From assembly GCA_900556255.1 (NCBI GenBank), contig USNZ01000007.1, positions 1-15,129 on the forward strand: a stretch of DNA of 15,129 nt, written 5' to 3'. The notes below the pieces were generated by a model. It searched no databases. It saw nothing but the letters and a program-made list of their open reading frames with translations, and had not been told where the DNA came from. Numbering within the stretch: position 1 is the stretch's first letter; each line of letters begins with the position of its first letter. Below are positions 1-5,938 of this stretch, piece after piece. A program made the translations under genes and the position numbers. Source of the DNA: an uncultured Oscillospiraceae bacterium. GTDB taxonomy: Bacteria; Bacillota; Clostridia; Oscillospirales; Ruminococcaceae.

Positions 1-1
1 A

Positions 2-763
2 ACAGGATATATGATGCACGGCGGGCTGCCCGGCCTGTTGGGGCAGTGGTACGAGCATTTTGCCTGCCGCTGCATTGCCCGCTGCGGGTTTGATTTTTAC
101 GGTGTGTCCGCCGACACCTGCCGCTGGCTGCAAACCTTCGGCATACAGGCGGCGGGTACGCTGCCCAACGCCGTGGACCCCGACGAACTGGCACAGGCAG
201 CGGCGGACGAAAACCGCGCAGACTGGCGCAAGACCGTGCCTGCCGGCACCAAGCTGGCGGCCTTTGTGGGGCGGCTGATCCCCGAAAAAGGCGCACTGCC
301 GCTGGCACAGGCGGTGCTGAGCCTGCCGGACTGGAGTTTGGTCATTGCGGGCAGCGGCCCGCAGTTGGACGAGCTGCGGCAGCTGGCACAGCAAAGCGGC
401 GGGCGCATTGCCGCCCCCGGTGCGCTGCCCCATGCACAGATCGTGCAGCTGCTCAGCCAAGCCGACTGCTACTGCCTGCCCACCCTGTACGCCGAGGGGT
501 TCCCCACGACGCTGCTGGAGGCCGCCGCCTGCGGCTGCCCCATACTCTGCACGCACACGGCGGGCACGGGGGAGCTGCTGCCCGACGCAGAGCACGCCCT
601 GTTTCTGCAAAGCGCCGACGCGGCGGAAATTGCCGCCGCCCTGCAAAAGACCGCCGCCGACCCGGCGGCGGCCAAGGCGCGCAGCCAACGGGCCAAGCAA
701 ACGCTGCTGGGACGCTTTACCTGGCAGGCTGTGTATGAAAAACTGCGCAGCATCGTAAACTAA
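2..763 (+). CDS. GT4-family glycosyltransferase, 5' end cut off by window edge
   Basis: This is the C-terminal two thirds of a GT-B fold retaining glycosyltransferase, which would transfer a sugar from a nucleotide-sugar donor to a glycan or lipid acceptor at the inner membrane face. The frame is open to the window edge (T-G-Y before the first Met at position 11), so the N-terminal acceptor domain lies outside. Counting from that Met, there is a donor-domain opening VGRLIPEKG (86-94), the AGSGP loop (113-117) and the EX7E motif E162-GFPTTLL-E170, all typical of GT4. An LPNAVD segment (51-56) corresponds to the usual 'NGVD' linker. The stop codon is embedded in the ribosome-binding site of the next gene, so the two are co-transcribed. 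Donor and acceptor cannot be told from sequence. The family call is firm. Confidence 0.9.
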   Translation, partial: TGYMMHGGLPGLLGQWYEHFACRCIARCGFDFYGVSADTCRWLQTFGIQAAGTLPNAVDPDELAQAAADENRADWRKTVPAGTKLAAFVGRLIPEKGALPLAQAVLSLPDWSLVIAGSGPQLDELRQLAQQSGGRIAAPGALPHAQIVQLLSQADCYCLPTLYAEGFPTTLLEAAACGCPILCTHTAGTGELLPDAEHALFLQSADAAEIAAALQKTAADPAAAKARSQRAKQTLLGRFTWQAVYEKLRSIVN

Positions 764-772
764 GGAGCATCT

Positions 773-1492
773 ATGCAAAAGCTACTGATTGTTATCCCCG
801 CCCATAACGAGGAGGCCAGCATCGTGCCGGTGGTCAGGGATCTGATAGATAACTACCCCCAATACGACTACGTGGTGGTCAACGACGGCAGCCGCGACAA
901 GACCGCCGCGCTCTGCCGCCAAAACGGGTTCAACCTCATTGACCTGCCCGTCAACCTGGGGCTGGCGGGGGCGTTTCAGACCGGGCTGCGCTACGCCGCC
1001 GAGCACGGCTACGACTGCGCCATGCAGATGGACGCCGACGGCCAGCACAAGCCCGAATACATCGCCGAAATGCTGGCAGCGCTGGAGGACGGCAACGATA
1101 TCGTCATCGGCAGCCGCTTTTTGACGGTCAAAAAGCCCAAGACCCTGCGCATGGCGGGCAGCTATATCATCAGCTGGTCCATTCGGCTGACGACGGGCCG
1201 CGCCATCTGCGACCCCACCAGCGGTATGCGGATGTTCAACCGCGCCATGGTGCAGGAATTTGCCGAAAACCTCAACTACGGCCCCGAACCCGATACCATC
1301 AGCTACCTGATCAAAAACGGTGCCAAGGTCAGGGAAGTGCAGGTCACAATGGGCGAGCGCACGGCAGGGCAGAGCTACCTGACCTTCTGGCGCAGTGTGC
1401 AGTACATGGTAAAAATGTCGGTGTCCATTTTGCTGATCCAGTGGTTCCGCAAGCGCGACACCGAGACCCCCTACCCGGAAAGGAGCCTGTGA
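773..1492 (+). CDS. GT2 glycosyltransferase, dolichol/polyprenyl-phosphate sugar synthase type
   Basis: This 239-aa GT-A enzyme of the DPM1/polyprenyl-phosphate glycosyltransferase group probably moves a hexose from a nucleotide sugar to undecaprenyl phosphate on the cytoplasmic membrane face. Visible motifs are IPAHNEE (8-14), VVNDGS (35-40), the metal-binding DADGQ (87-91), GSRF (113-116) and the acceptor-side DPTSGMR region (147-153). It lacks the two C-terminal transmembrane helices of GtrB-like members, having only a hydrophobic segment at about 211-225. An AAGGAG ribosome-binding site (762-767) precedes the ATG by 5 nt and overlaps the previous stop. The next gene follows after 1 nt and encodes DUF2304, a common partner of this enzyme type, which may supply membrane anchoring. 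The exact sugar is unknown. Confidence 0.92.
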   Translation: MQKLLIVIPAHNEEASIVPVVRDLIDNYPQYDYVVVNDGSRDKTAALCRQNGFNLIDLPVNLGLAGAFQTGLRYAAEHGYDCAMQMDADGQHKPEYIAEMLAALEDGNDIVIGSRFLTVKKPKTLRMAGSYIISWSIRLTTGRAICDPTSGMRMFNRAMVQEFAENLNYGPEPDTISYLIKNGAKVREVQVTMGERTAGQSYLTFWRSVQYMVKMSVSILLIQWFRKRDTETPYPERSL

Positions 1493-1493
1493 T

Positions 1494-1874
1494 ATGACCG
1501 ACCAAACCGTTTTGCGTGTCTGCCTGATTCTGGGCGCTTTTGTCACGGCGGGGTATGTGCTGCGCCGTGTGCGGCAGGCCCGCGTGCAGATCGAGGATAC
1601 CATCTACTGGCTGGCCCTCAGCGCGGTTTTGCTGCTGGTGGCGGTGTTTCCCGGCATCGCCTACTGGGTGTCGGATTTGCTGGGGTTTGTAAGCCCCATC
1701 AACTGTGTGTTCCTGGTTATCATATTTTTGCTGCTGGCACGTCAGTTTGTGCTGTCCATTCGGGTCAGCCAGCTGGACAGCCGCCTGCGTATTCTGACCG
1801 AGCGCATCGCCCTGAACCAGCAGCGGCAGGAGCAGGACAAGCAGAAATCACCCGACGATAAAATGGATTTGTAA
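1494..1874 (+). CDS. DUF2304 small membrane protein, partner of the GT2 enzyme
   Basis: This 126-aa protein has three hydrophobic segments (about 6-22, 38-56 and 68-84), then a charged, Gln-rich helix (about 88-116) likely to form a coiled coil in the cytoplasm. Size and layout match DUF2304, which is repeatedly found directly after DPM-type GT2 genes in polysaccharide clusters of Firmicutes and Actinobacteria. Its molecular role is not established. Here it starts 1 nt after the GT2 stop and has AAAGGAG upstream, so the two are translated together. A scaffold or flippase-like role for the polyprenyl-linked sugar is an inference. The last codon and stop overlap the -35 element of the next promoter, so the polysaccharide operon ends here. 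Confidence 0.85.
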   Translation: MTDQTVLRVCLILGAFVTAGYVLRRVRQARVQIEDTIYWLALSAVLLLVAVFPGIAYWVSDLLGFVSPINCVFLVIIFLLLARQFVLSIRVSQLDSRLRILTERIALNQQRQEQDKQKSPDDKMDL

Positions 1875-1897
1875 TTCACGCTGTTTTGTGCTATACT
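1869..1897 (+). promoter_or_regulatory. Sigma-A promoter of the 95-aa gene
   Basis: TTGTAA (1869-1874) and TATACT (1892-1897) are separated by exactly 17 bp. The -35 hexamer overlaps the stop codon of the DUF2304 gene. The start codon of the next gene lies about 40 bp downstream. Confidence 0.65.
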
Positions 1898-1939
1898 AAT
1901 ATATTAAGGATACAATTTTACAGAAAGAAGGTCTCTGCT

Positions 1940-2227
1940 ATGGCTTACACTCCCAAACTGACCTATAAAGGCCGCCCGCTGGTGCGCTGCGGCAATGATA
2001 TTTACTACGGCTCCATGACCGACCCGTACATCATCTACCTGCAGGTGCTCAGCAACAAGCAGGAAAACGGCGTTGAGGTGGCCGACAAGGTGCACATTGT
2101 GCTGCTTTCCACCGATGACTCCAAGCCCCTGCCGGAGCGCATCGTCCGCCAGGCCAACAAGGTGGGCTTATACAATGCGCTGTCCTTCGGTGACATTATG
2201 CTGCAGGGTGCATTGCAGAAAAAGTAA
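1940..2227 (+). CDS. Conserved-looking 95-aa protein of unknown function
   Basis: I do not recognise a named family. The start is ATG 1940, preceded by GAAAGAAGG with suitable spacing; an upstream in-frame start at 1886 would lie inside the promoter. The protein is soluble, with no signal peptide or membrane segment. It begins with a short beta-rich part containing KGRPLVRCGNDIYYG (about residues 10-24) and SMTDPYIIYLQVL. Then come a predicted strand (VHIVLLSTDD) and a C-terminal helix region ending in basic residues. Composition is balanced and codon use resembles the neighbours, so it is probably a real gene. It is a single-gene unit with its own promoter and a strong hairpin 15 nt after the stop. 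Nothing in the context gives a function. Confidence 0.75.
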   Translation: MAYTPKLTYKGRPLVRCGNDIYYGSMTDPYIIYLQVLSNKQENGVEVADKVHIVLLSTDDSKPLPERIVRQANKVGLYNALSFGDIMLQGALQKK

Positions 2228-2242
2228 CGCAAAAACGTGAAA

Positions 2243-2278
2243 AACGCCCGCCTCCGCCGTTCGGCGGGGGCGGGCGTT
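2243..2278. terminator. Strong hairpin after the 95-aa gene
   Basis: The 16-bp arms AACGCCCGCCTCCGCC (2243-2258) and 2263-2278 pair with one G-T wobble around a GTTC loop. There is no T-run on the plus side, but on the minus side the hairpin is followed by TTTTT. It probably ends transcription from the left, possibly in both directions. Confidence 0.6.
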
Positions 2279-2287
2279 GCCGTTTGC

Positions 2288-2314
2288 AAAAAAAAGCCGC
2301 GCTTCCTGCGCGGC
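2288..2314 (-). terminator. Duplicate of the GCCGCGC terminator hairpin
   Basis: A-run (2288-2295) followed by GCCGCGC-TTCCT-GCGCGGC (2296-2314). It is identical over 25 bp to the hairpin at 2533-2557 and in the same orientation. Read on the minus strand it has a T8 tail, so it could be a back-up terminator for the ECF S gene. Confidence 0.6.
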
Positions 2315-2317
2315 ATC

Positions 2318-2415
2318 AGCTTGTAGAAAAAGCCCTTTTTCGGGTAGTAATGTAGGGCGCGTGTCTCGACCGCGCCGTACCGCTGGCTGCGCGCAGCGCA
2401 TAAAATCGCGCCGAA
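2318..2415 (+). repeat. Dispersed intergenic repeat, copy A (98 bp)
   Basis: Begins AGCTTGTAGAA, continues through TGTAGGG (2351-2357), a GCGCG..CTCGAC..CGCGC inverted repeat, and ends in a 27-bp block (2389-2415) identical to the end of copy B at 4878-4973 (opposite strand). It starts 3 nt after the hairpin at 2296-2314. It has no coding content. Confidence 0.8.
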
Positions 2416-2486
2416 CGGCGCGCAGTTTGCTCGCCATGTTGTGCTTTTGGCAAGGCGGCACGGAACGGTCAAGACCGTTCCCTACA
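2351..2486. repeat. Possible MITE-like unit with TGTAGGG/CCCTACA ends
   Basis: A 136-bp unit starts TGTAGGG and ends CCCTACA as a perfect 7-bp terminal inverted repeat. Each end carries a hairpin: the GTCTCGAC region at the left and GGAACGGTC-AA-GACCGTTCC (2463-2482) at the right. It overlaps copy A of the dispersed repeat. No transposase is visible. The remaining bases of the 2228-2573 gap contain only terminator hairpins. Confidence 0.45.
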
Positions 2487-2532
2487 AACGAACCGAAAGT
2501 TCGCAATCGTCCCATTTGGTTTATCGACAAAC

Positions 2533-2563
2533 AAAAAAGCCGCGCTTCCTGCGCGGCTTTTTT
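2533..2563. terminator. Bidirectional terminator of the ECF S gene
   Basis: AAAAAA then GCCGCGC-TTCCT-GCGCGGC (2539-2557) then TTTTTT. It is symmetric, so it acts on either strand. It lies 11 bp after the stop of the minus-strand ECF S gene and is its natural terminator. Confidence 0.85.
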
Positions 2564-2573
2564 GCATAGGGGG

Positions 2574-3107
2574 TTAGTTTTCGACGGCACCGGCCTTTTG
2601 CAGGGCGGCCATCACGGCGGGAATCAAAATCAGCTGCACGATGATGCCGGGCACGGCGTTCAGCAGCGCACCCGCCAGAAATGCCTGCGCGGTAAAGGCG
2701 CTGCCGTTAAGACCCAGCAGCACGACCTCGGCCACGCCCCAGACCAGACGCCCCACCACCATGGCGGTAACCAGCGCCGCGTACACCCCGACCATGCCTT
2801 TTTTGGCCAGGCGGCGGTACACCAGCCCGATGACCAGGCCGTAGGTCAGCAGCTCAAAGGCCATGGCGATGGCCACGGGGTACAGTTTCGGCATCGTGAA
2901 CAGCAAAGAGCGCAGCAGCGGCGCCACAAAGCCCACCGCCGCGCCGTACTGCCAGCCGCACACAAGGCCGCACAGCAGCACGGGGATATGCATCGGCAGC
3001 AGCATACTGCCGATTTGTGGGATCTGCCCCGTCAGCAGGGGCAGGACAAGGCACAGCGCCAAAAACAGCGCTGCATAGGCCAATTTTTTGGTTCTTTCGT
3101 TTTTCAA
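2574..3107 (-). CDS. ECF transporter S component (substrate-binding membrane subunit)
   Basis: This 177-aa integral membrane protein has about six hydrophobic segments. It would bind a vitamin or similar micronutrient and dock on a shared EcfT/EcfA1A2 energising module, which is not encoded here. The phrase PMHIPVLLCGLVCG (38-51) followed by GAAVGFVAPLLRSLL (55-69) and AFELLTYG (83-90) is typical of the broad ECF S family (PF12822). The substrate cannot be assigned from the sequence. The start is TTG 3107, chosen because AAGGAT sits about 8 nt upstream and no in-frame ATG or GTG fits. It lies 89 nt after a kinase gene on the same strand but has its own promoter and a structured leader, which suggests ligand-dependent control. 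A bidirectional terminator follows. Confidence 0.85.
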   Translation of the reverse strand: MKNERTKKLAYAALFLALCLVLPLLTGQIPQIGSMLLPMHIPVLLCGLVCGWQYGAAVGFVAPLLRSLLFTMPKLYPVAIAMAFELLTYGLVIGLVYRRLAKKGMVGVYAALVTAMVVGRLVWGVAEVVLLGLNGSAFTAQAFLAGALLNAVPGIIVQLILIPAVMAALQKAGAVEN

Positions 3108-3187
3108 GAGAAATCATCCTTATCAAAAAAGTATCACCCGCGCACCCTTCTGGGCGCTGCCTTCCTGGCTTTTTCTCTAAGGGTCAA
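3108..3187 (-). promoter_or_regulatory. Structured leader of the ECF S gene, candidate riboswitch or attenuator
   Basis: About 80 nt lie between the predicted transcription start (near 3187) and the TTG start. On the minus strand ACCCTT (3184-3179) can pair with AAGGGT (3149-3144), enclosing a small GCC-AGGAA-GGC hairpin (3169-3159). Alternatively GCGCCC-AGAA-GGGTGC (3157-3142) forms a hairpin that uses the same bases, so the two folds exclude each other. I could not match it to the TPP, FMN, THF, preQ1 or cobalamin riboswitch consensus sequences I know. Confidence 0.4.
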
Positions 3188-3193
3188 TATCCT

Positions 3194-3222
3194 ATTTTAC
3201 ACGAAAAACGTTGAAGTGTCCA
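3194..3222 (-). promoter_or_regulatory. Sigma-A promoter of the ECF S gene
   Basis: On the minus strand TGGACA (3222-3217) and TAAAAT (3199-3194) are 17 bp apart. The -10 hexamer overlaps the TAA stop of the upstream kinase gene. Confidence 0.6.
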
Positions 3223-3784
3223 GCACAAAATCGCAGCGGGCGGCGGGGTCGTGTGCGGCAAAATACCCCTCCTCCAGCGGGATCCAGCGCTGCACAAACT
3301 GCGCATAGCGCGCCCCCTCGCGCGTTTGCAGCCGTGCGGCCTGTATGTCGGGAGGGCAAGTCACAAACACCCGCAGGGCAAATTCCGTTTGCAGCGCGGG
3401 GTGCAGGCTGTAACTGCCCTCCACGATGGTCAGCGGCGCGGCGGGCAGGGGAACGGGCGGCAAAAACGCCCCGTCGGCGCAGCTGTACGCTTGGTACTGT
3501 GCGGTTTGCCCGCGCAGAAGCGGCTGCAAACCCCCCTGCCGTAAACGACAAAAATCCATATTTGCGCCGGGCTGCCGCTGCCAGCCTTCGCACCGTTTGG
3601 CAGGAGGCAGGTAAAAGTCGTCGGTATGCACGACCCGGCAGCCGAGCTGCTGCGCCAGCCAATCGGCCAGCGTGGTCTTGCCGCTGCCGCAGCGTCCGTC
3701 AATGGCCAGCAGCGCGGGGCCGTGGGCAGCGGCCTTTTGCGCCGCCTGCACAAGGGGCGCGGCGGCGGAAAACAGCGGCATCAT
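3197..3784 (-). CDS. Uridine-kinase-like P-loop kinase
   Basis: This 195-aa cytoplasmic P-loop kinase would phosphorylate a nucleoside or nucleoside-like small molecule with a nucleoside triphosphate. The Walker A motif is GRCGSGKTT (30-38). VVHTDDFYLPP (51-61) matches the substrate-binding strand of uridine/phosphoribulokinase-type enzymes, and IVEGSYSLHPAL (120-131) is the second core strand. A basic helix, QAARLQTRE (148-156), provides lid arginines. The protein is a little shorter than true uridine kinase and lacks some of its C-terminal part, so the substrate may differ. ATG 3784 overlaps the previous stop by 4 nt (a second ATG lies at 3781), showing translational coupling to DUF3842. 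Lying upstream of a vitamin-type transporter gene, it could trap the imported compound by phosphorylation; that is inference. Confidence 0.8.
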   Translation of the reverse strand: MMPLFSAAAPLVQAAQKAAAHGPALLAIDGRCGSGKTTLADWLAQQLGCRVVHTDDFYLPPAKRCEGWQRQPGANMDFCRLRQGGLQPLLRGQTAQYQAYSCADGAFLPPVPLPAAPLTIVEGSYSLHPALQTEFALRVFVTCPPDIQAARLQTREGARYAQFVQRWIPLEEGYFAAHDPAARCDFVLDTSTFFV

Positions 3785-4197
3785 GCGTCCAGCGCGCGCA
3801 GCGTCAGCGCCACGGCGTTCTGCAGGTAGTCGTCCAGGCGGCAGTCCTGCGTGCCCGCCACAAAAATTCCGCAGCCGGACGCGGGAATCAACACCTTGAC
3901 CGCCTCGCTGCCCGATACCGCCACCGACATTTTGGGCGAAACCTCCCCCAAAATGCCGTTGGCCATCAGAATGCCGATAGGCCCCAAAATTACATCTGCG
4001 CGGGCGGCGTTGTAGATAACGGCATTTTCGCCGGTGGCGCCGCGCGCGGCGCCCGCCTTTAACATGGCGCTGGTGGCCAATACGTTGGTGCCCACCGCCA
4101 AAAGCTCGCAGTCGGCGGGCAGCCGGGGCAGCAGCAGCTTGGCCAGCTGTGCGCCCATACCGCCGCCCTGACCGTCTATCAGTAAAACACGTTTCAT
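3781..4197 (-). CDS. DUF3842 family protein
   Basis: This 138-aa protein has a Rossmann-like start, MKRVLLIDGQGGGMG, a glycine-rich loop suggesting nucleotide or cofactor binding. Later segments are ELLAVGTNVLAT, VILGPIGILMANGILGEVSP and AVSGSEAVKVLIP. These match the DUF3842 family of clostridia, whose function is unknown. It has no membrane segment. The start is taken at ATG 4197 because the AAAGGTG ribosome-binding site is 6 nt upstream; the in-frame GTG at 4206 would overlap that site. It is first in a minus-strand operon from a good promoter and overlaps the kinase gene by 4 nt. The conserved 'GPIGI' and 'SGS' loops suggest a small-molecule binding domain, but no reaction can be stated. 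Confidence 0.8.
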   Translation of the reverse strand: MKRVLLIDGQGGGMGAQLAKLLLPRLPADCELLAVGTNVLATSAMLKAGAARGATGENAVIYNAARADVILGPIGILMANGILGEVSPKMSVAVSGSEAVKVLIPASGCGIFVAGTQDCRLDDYLQNAVALTLRALDA

Positions 4198-4255
4198 TTC
4201 ATGCACCTTTTATCCATATAGAATGCCGCCGCAGCGGCAAAAGCGTTCCGCCCTT

Positions 4256-4284
4256 ATTATACGCTGCAGGGCAGGGGATGGCAA
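4256..4284 (-). promoter_or_regulatory. Sigma-A promoter of the DUF3842-kinase operon
   Basis: On the minus strand TTGCCA (4284-4279) and a perfect TATAAT (4261-4256) are 17 bp apart, about 60 bp before the start codon. It is divergent from the promoter at 4317-4345, with only about 32 bp between the two -35 boxes. Confidence 0.8.
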
Positions 4285-4316
4285 GTGTAAAATCGGCGTA
4301 AAGGGCGGCGGCGCGG

Positions 4317-4345
4317 TTGCCAAACAGGCGTGTGTATGGTATACT
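4317..4345 (+). promoter_or_regulatory. Sigma-A promoter of the COG2426 gene
   Basis: TTGCCA (4317-4322) and TATACT (4340-4345) are 17 bp apart and about 40 bp upstream of the ATG. Confidence 0.75.
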
Positions 4346-4384
4346 GTAAGTTACACGCTGATTTTTACCGACGAGAGGTTTTGT

Positions 4385-4861
4385 ATGTTGAATCGTTATT
4401 TGTACGTCTTTTTTATCTCCATGGTGCCGCTGATCGAGCTGCGCGGTGCCATTCCCATCGGTGTGGGGCTGGGTCTGCCGCTGTGGCAGGTGTACGTCAT
4501 CGCCATCATCGGCAATATGATCCCCGTGCCCATCATCTTCTTCTTTGCGCGCCGCGTGTTGGAATGGGGCGCCGACAAGCCGGTCGTCGGCAAGTTTTTC
4601 CGCTTTTTCCTCGAAAAAGGCCACAAGGGCGGCGAAAAGCTGAAGCAAAAGGCCGGGCGCGGGCTGTTCTGGGCGCTGCTGCTGTTTGTGGGCATCCCTG
4701 TGCCGGGCACCGGCGCATGGACGGGCACCCTGGCCGCCAGCCTGCTGGACATGGATTTCAAATCCAGCGTGCTGGCCTGCATGGGCGGTGTGCTGCTGGC
4801 GGGCTGCATCATGGGTGCGGTCAGTCTGCTGGGCTTTTCTGCCATTGGGGCAATTTTGTAA
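4385..4861 (+). CDS. COG2426 / Sm_multidrug_ex small membrane protein
   Basis: This 158-aa protein has about four hydrophobic regions. It opens with FISMVPLIELRGAIPIGVGLGLP (about 9-31), the signature of COG2426 (PF06695). A second half repeats the pattern with FVGIPVPGTGAWTGTLAA. These paired re-entrant 'IPxPGTGAWTG' and 'ELRGAIP' elements resemble DedA-like half-repeats. The family name 'small multidrug export' rests on weak evidence, so transport function is uncertain. The start is ATG 4385, with GAGAGG 7 nt upstream and a promoter just before. It is a single-gene unit; a repeat and then a terminator follow. Confidence 0.85.
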   Translation: MLNRYLYVFFISMVPLIELRGAIPIGVGLGLPLWQVYVIAIIGNMIPVPIIFFFARRVLEWGADKPVVGKFFRFFLEKGHKGGEKLKQKAGRGLFWALLLFVGIPVPGTGAWTGTLAASLLDMDFKSSVLACMGGVLLAGCIMGAVSLLGFSAIGAIL

Positions 4862-4877
4862 ACGCTCAAAGAAGGGA

Positions 4878-4973
4878 TTCGGCGCGATTTTATGCGCTGC
4901 GCGCGGCCAGATGTGCGGATGGGTCGAGACCCATCCCTACAAATATCCCGGAAACGGACTTATTCTACAAGCT
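4878..4973 (-). repeat. Dispersed intergenic repeat, copy B (96 bp)
   Basis: This is the inverted counterpart of copy A (2318-2415). Read on the minus strand it has AGCTTGTAGAA (4973-4963), a middle part similar in length and sequence, then TGTAGGG-ATGGGTCTCGACCCAT, and a 27-bp block identical to copy A. It lies 2 nt from a terminator hairpin, as copy A does. Confidence 0.8.
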
Positions 4974-4975
4974 GT

Positions 4976-4997
4976 GGGGGCGTAAGCCCCCTTTTTT
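4976..4997 (+). terminator. Rho-independent terminator
   Basis: GGGGGC-GTAA-GCCCCC followed by T6. It ends the COG2426 transcript after passing through the repeat. Confidence 0.9.
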
Positions 4998-5025
4998 ATT
5001 GGGTAAAAACGGCGGGGATTCTCTC

Positions 5026-5054
5026 TTGCATTTCTGCCTGTTTTGCGGTACTAT
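5026..5054 (+). promoter_or_regulatory. Sigma-A promoter of the HAD/pfp unit
   Basis: TTGCAT (5026-5031) and TACTAT (5049-5054) are 17 bp apart and about 30 bp upstream of the ATG. Confidence 0.65.
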
Positions 5055-5083
5055 TATTCTGATTGAATACGGAGGTGCAACCT

Positions 5084-5905
5084 ATGCAGGATATCCGCGT
5101 CGTAGCGCTGGATCTGGACGGCACAGTCTTTGACGATGCCAAGACCATTTCCCCGCGCAATGCCGCCGCCATCAATGCCGCCTTGCAAAAGGGTGTGCTG
5201 GTCTTGCCCGCAACGGGCCGCCCCGCCACAGGGGTGCCGCAGCAGTTTCTGGACTGGCCGGGCGTAGACTATGCCATTACCAGCAACGGTGCCACCGTCA
5301 CCGAGCTGGCCACCGGCAAAAAGCTCGTAGAGCAGCCGTTTGACCCCGCGCTGGCCCTTCGCCTGTACGACCTTTTGCAGCCGTTCGGCGGGCTGATCAG
5401 CGTGTTTGTGGACGGGCAGAGCTACTCCCAGGCAGGCAACGTGGACGCCTGTGACGCCTTTTTGCCCCCCAACCTGAGAGCCTACTTCCACACGACCCGC
5501 GGCGAGGCAGAAAATTTGCGGCAGTTTATGCGGGACCACGCGCAGGAAATTGAAAAGTTCAGCATCATCTACCCCGACGATGCCGCCCGCGATGCCGCGT
5601 GGCAGGCGGTGCTGACCGTCGGTCCCACCGAGATCACCACCAGCCTCGATTCCAACCTGGAGATCAACGCTCCCGGCGTGACCAAGGGCAGTGCGCTGCT
5701 GGCGTTGGCCGAACATCTGGGCCTTGCCCGCAGCCAGCTGATGGCCATGGGCGATTCCGGCAACGATTTGGCCATGCTGCAGGCTGCCGGGCTGGGTGTC
5801 GCCATGGGCAACGCCACCGAGGAGGTTAAGGCTGCCGCCGACGCCGTAAGCGCCGACAACAACCACGACGGTGTGGCGGCTGCTATCGAAAAATACGTTC
5901 TGTAA
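5084..5905 (+). CDS. Cof-type HAD-IIB phosphatase
   Basis: This 273-aa cytoplasmic Mg-dependent phosphatase probably acts on sugar phosphates or cofactors. Motif I is DLDGT with nucleophile D10 and acid D12, motif II is Thr44 in ATGR, motif III is Lys201 and motif IV is GDSGND (223-228). The insert between motifs II and III is the C2B cap of the Cof subfamily, which sets substrate choice. The length is normal. The start is ATG 5084 because GGAGGT is 7 nt upstream; the TTG at 5063 has no such site. The phosphofructokinase gene follows after 33 nt with no terminator, so both may share a transcript. Substrate is unknown. Confidence 0.9.
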   Translation: MQDIRVVALDLDGTVFDDAKTISPRNAAAINAALQKGVLVLPATGRPATGVPQQFLDWPGVDYAITSNGATVTELATGKKLVEQPFDPALALRLYDLLQPFGGLISVFVDGQSYSQAGNVDACDAFLPPNLRAYFHTTRGEAENLRQFMRDHAQEIEKFSIIYPDDAARDAAWQAVLTVGPTEITTSLDSNLEINAPGVTKGSALLALAEHLGLARSQLMAMGDSGNDLAMLQAAGLGVAMGNATEEVKAAADAVSADNNHDGVAAAIEKYVL

Positions 5906-5938
5906 AGCACAATTTGCGATTATACAAGGAGTAATTTT

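Noticed and set aside
782..1603. Open frame of 273 codons on the minus strand
   Set aside because: Antisense to the GT2 gene, which carries all family motifs.
2277..3308. Open frame of 343 codons on the plus strand
   Set aside because: It runs through two terminators and the dispersed repeat and lies antisense to the ECF S gene.
5910..5924. Separate promoter for the phosphofructokinase gene
   Set aside because: A TATACA-like -10 is present, but the sequence 17 bp upstream (TTCTGT) is a poor -35, and the gap is only 33 nt.
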